DNA from: Bacillota bacterium
GTDB taxonomy: Bacteria > Bacillota > Clostridia > Eubacteriales > Eubacteriaceae
Assembly (NCBI GenBank): GCA_018903255.1
Contig: JAHIQT010000109.1
Coordinates: 1 to 41,829, forward strand
Length of the DNA stretch: 41,829 nucleotides
Reading direction: 5' to 3'
The position numbers and the translations under genes are program-made. This document shows, in pieces, positions 39,995 to 41,829 of this stretch. The notes under the pieces are model-generated. The model did no database searches, had not been told where the DNA came from, and saw nothing but the letters and a program-made list of their open reading frames with translations. Position 1 is the first letter of the stretch, and every line of letters starts with the position of its first letter.

Positions 39995-40657
39995 ATGGAA
40001 ATAATGACTTGGTCACGACCAACTAGCCCGGTGGGTGCAAGCCCGGTGATCGTTTCGGAATATGTACTCAATGAGCTGGGCATTTTTGTCAAGCGTGAAA
40101 AACGGATGCCCAAGAAAGCCAAGTTTACCGCCCTGACCGGTTTTCGGATCGGCTATGCAGCCGTTCCCGGAACCGACTACCGCGCCGCGCCGCTCGATCG
40201 CAATGCGATTCTCTGGCACAAGATCACCCGCATCCAAGAAGCCGGGGAGAGTTGCCTGACCATCTCGGGAAATCGCCAGGACACGATCAATTTGTGTTTT
40301 GATCCGGACAATCGCGAGGCGGTTCAGGAATATATCAAAACGATGCGACAACAGCACCCGATCGTTCGGGCAGCCGATTACGACGCGGCGGCCTGGCTGT
40401 GCTGGCGGGATGATGATGACTGGGGTGATCCCCAACAGCCGCTGACCGAGATGATCGCCCTGGAATTAGAGACGGAGCGCTTTATTGAAGCTGAGCTGTT
40501 AGCAGAAACCACCCTGATCGGGGTTCGCGAAACACCAGAATCTCAGGCCTTCACGGTGCTAAATGATCGTCCGAAATGCTGTCATAACTGCGGTGAAGCG
40601 CTGGCTCTTGATGGAAATTTCTGTCCCCACTGCGGCAGTCCGATTCAGCCAGATTAA
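39995..40657 (+). CDS. PH-like domain protein with C-terminal zinc ribbon
   Basis: This 220-residue protein is the full-length paralogue of the one at 2401-2961. The core to about residue 180 has the blocks FVKREKRMPKKA, FTALTGFRIGYAAVPG, YRAAPLDRNAILWHKITRI and WLCWRDDDDWGD. ILWHKITRIQEAG followed by short strands and a final helix looks like a bacterial PH-type fold (inference). The last 30 residues hold CHNCGEALALDGNFCPHCGS, a double CxxC zinc ribbon. AAAGGAGAAG precedes ATG 39995. It follows the membrane protein by 13 bases and precedes the PAS-GGDEF gene by 61. Function is unknown. Confidence 0.78.
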   Translation: MEIMTWSRPTSPVGASPVIVSEYVLNELGIFVKREKRMPKKAKFTALTGFRIGYAAVPGTDYRAAPLDRNAILWHKITRIQEAGESCLTISGNRQDTINLCFDPDNREAVQEYIKTMRQQHPIVRAADYDAAAWLCWRDDDDWGDPQQPLTEMIALELETERFIEAELLAETTLIGVRETPESQAFTVLNDRPKCCHNCGEALALDGNFCPHCGSPIQPD

Positions 40658-40718
40658 GCCAGCATCGAAGCAATTGCCTTACTGCCTAAAATGACATCAA
40701 CGAAATGAGGATTTAGCA

Positions 40719-41693
40719 ATGGAAAGATTTCTAGTAACTGTCAATCATCAGATTCGCATCACCATCGTCGGCCTGTGCTTGCTGGCGACGATTTTTGTCG
40801 CGGTTTATTTTAATTACTTTAAGGGCATTGATGTGGTTTATACCCATCTCTTTTATGTCGTGATTGTGATGGTGGGTTTGTGGTACAAGCGTTATGTGAT
40901 CCAGTTGGCGATATTTCTGGGACTATTCCATATCGTGATGGACTATCTCAGCAATGGTGCCTTTTTAATGCCGCCGCTGCTACGCGCCAGCATTTTGCTG
41001 TTTGTCGCCTCGGGGATCTATCTTCTGATCAATCAGCTGGAATGCAGCCATAAAAATCTCGATCAGGTGATGAAAAGCGTCGGCGATGGCATTATCGTCG
41101 TGGATCTGGACCAGCGGGTGACAATGCTGAATCGCGTCGCCGAAGAACTGACTGGCTGGTCGAGTGATGAGGCTCGCGGCGAAAGCTTTGCGCAGGTCTT
41201 TAAACTGTCCCATGAAAACCCCGAATATCAGGTGCCCAATCCAGTTGATGCGGTCTTAAAAACCGATTTGCCGACCGGCTCTACCAAACATGCCGTGATC
41301 ACTGATCGCCAAGGCAACCGCTTCAATATTGAAGACAGCGCCACGCCAGTAAAGGACGCTGAGGGCATTACCACCGGGGTGGTGTTGATTTTTCGGGATA
41401 TTACCGCACAGCGGGCGCAGAACGAACAAATTGAATACCTGAGCTACCACGACCACCTGACCGGCCTTTATAACCGTCGTTATTTTGAGAAAGAACTTAA
41501 ACGGATCGACGGTCGCCGTCATTTCCCGCTATCGATTATTATGGGCGATATCAACAATCTCAAAATGATTAATGATTCTTTTGGCCACCTGGCTGGCGAT
41601 GAAGTGATTTATGCGGCCGGCAAAACGCTAAAGAAATTCTGTCGACCAAACGATGTCATCGCCCGCTGGGGTGGCGATGAATTTGTCCTTTAA
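40719..41693 (+). CDS. Membrane PAS-GGDEF protein, ends just after GGDEF
   Basis: This 324-residue protein has an N-terminal membrane part of about four helices (12-32, 41-58, 66-82, 87-107), a PAS domain at about 115-230 (GDGIIVVDLDQRVTMLNRVA, VVLIFRDITAQR) and the first half of a GGDEF domain (YLSYHDHLTGLYNRRYF to ARWGGDEFVL). The stop follows three residues after the motif start block, so about 80 residues of the usual domain are missing. The RPND inhibitory site is kept. Catalysis is unlikely without the rest of the fold. The DNA after the stop is AT-rich and unrelated. GAAATGAGG precedes the ATG. Confidence 0.8.
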   Translation: MERFLVTVNHQIRITIVGLCLLATIFVAVYFNYFKGIDVVYTHLFYVVIVMVGLWYKRYVIQLAIFLGLFHIVMDYLSNGAFLMPPLLRASILLFVASGIYLLINQLECSHKNLDQVMKSVGDGIIVVDLDQRVTMLNRVAEELTGWSSDEARGESFAQVFKLSHENPEYQVPNPVDAVLKTDLPTGSTKHAVITDRQGNRFNIEDSATPVKDAEGITTGVVLIFRDITAQRAQNEQIEYLSYHDHLTGLYNRRYFEKELKRIDGRRHFPLSIIMGDINNLKMINDSFGHLAGDEVIYAAGKTLKKFCRPNDVIARWGGDEFVL

Positions 41694-41829
41694 TAGGAAA
41701 TTACGCAAAACAAGAAAAAATAAAATAAACGCCCAAAAGGAAAAAAGGGTATAACAAACAAGCCTTCAAACGAATGAAAAAAGATCAGAAGATGAAGAGA
41801 TCCTCATCATCGAAGAAAGCATCATTAAA
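41694..41829. other. AT-rich stretch after the cut GGDEF gene
   Basis: No gene is recognised. A frame running to the window edge reads EDEEILIIEESIIK and may be the start of coding sequence that continues outside, but nothing supports a function. Confidence 0.3.

Noticed and set aside
1-41829. tRNA, rRNA or replication-origin features
   Set aside because: I saw no tRNA-like cloverleaf motifs, rRNA segments or DnaA-box clusters on either strand by eye; a tRNAscan or Rfam search would settle this.

Overview
The window looks like a chromosomal segment of a low-to-mid GC Gram-positive anaerobe of the class Clostridia. Strong purine-rich ribosome sites, CheX- and HipBA-type genes, a class I cyclic-di-GMP riboswitch of the clostridial kind and a trimethylamine-methyltransferase (MttB) superfamily gene all fit an acetogen such as an Acetobacterium-like member of the Eubacteriaceae. 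That placement is inference; no rRNA or other marker gene is present.

Layout. (a) 1-3.0 kb is a patchwork of remnants: a partial gene, a Nudix hydrolase, a cut PLD-type gene, a decayed beta-lactamase, a collapsed copy of the cyclic-di-GMP gene found at 27-29 kb, an AbiE remnant and a C-terminally shortened PH-like protein. (b) 3.0-13.7 kb is a chemosensory operon, all on the plus strand: cheA (hybrid, with a C-terminal receiver), cheW, a methyl-accepting protein, cheR, cheY, cheX, a receiver-GGDEF-receiver protein, a membrane protein and a cobalamin-sensor-like gene cut short by a dispersed repeat. No cheB is present. (c) 13.7-24 kb is a defence/toxin-antitoxin island: AbiEii pseudogene, YhcG-type nuclease, frameshifted macro-domain protein, HNH nuclease, NERD-HRDC protein, cut NucS-like nuclease, intact AbiEi/AbiEii, and a HipBA module followed by a Cys-rich protein. 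Next to this module lies an eroded second copy of the same three-gene unit. (d) 24-31.9 kb holds a frameshifted MttB-family methyltransferase, a secreted PepSY protein behind a cyclic-di-GMP riboswitch and terminator, a divergent PAS-GGDEF-HD-GYP protein, an intact IS4-type element, and a nucleotidyltransferase with a small partner. (e) 32-37.4 kb resembles the E. coli ydj/ynj group: a MerA/Lpd-like flavoprotein, CDP-alcohol phosphatidyltransferase, TVP38/DedA-like protein, frameshifted YnjB-like lipoprotein and a cut FAD protein. (f) 37.6-41.8 kb has a glycosyltransferase, a membrane protein, the full-length PH-like zinc-ribbon protein and a PAS-GGDEF protein that stops just after its GGDEF motif.

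How it fits together. Cyclic-di-GMP is a recurrent theme: three GGDEF proteins, one HD-GYP domain, one collapsed copy and one riboswitch. The second theme is decay. A family of dispersed repeats, which on the minus strand are 3' ends of one protein family plus downstream DNA, sits beside many gene ends and at three of the cut ones. Several duplicated genes survive as internally deleted copies that keep both their start and their end. Most genes in the accessory part are therefore relics, and function should be inferred only for those with complete domains.
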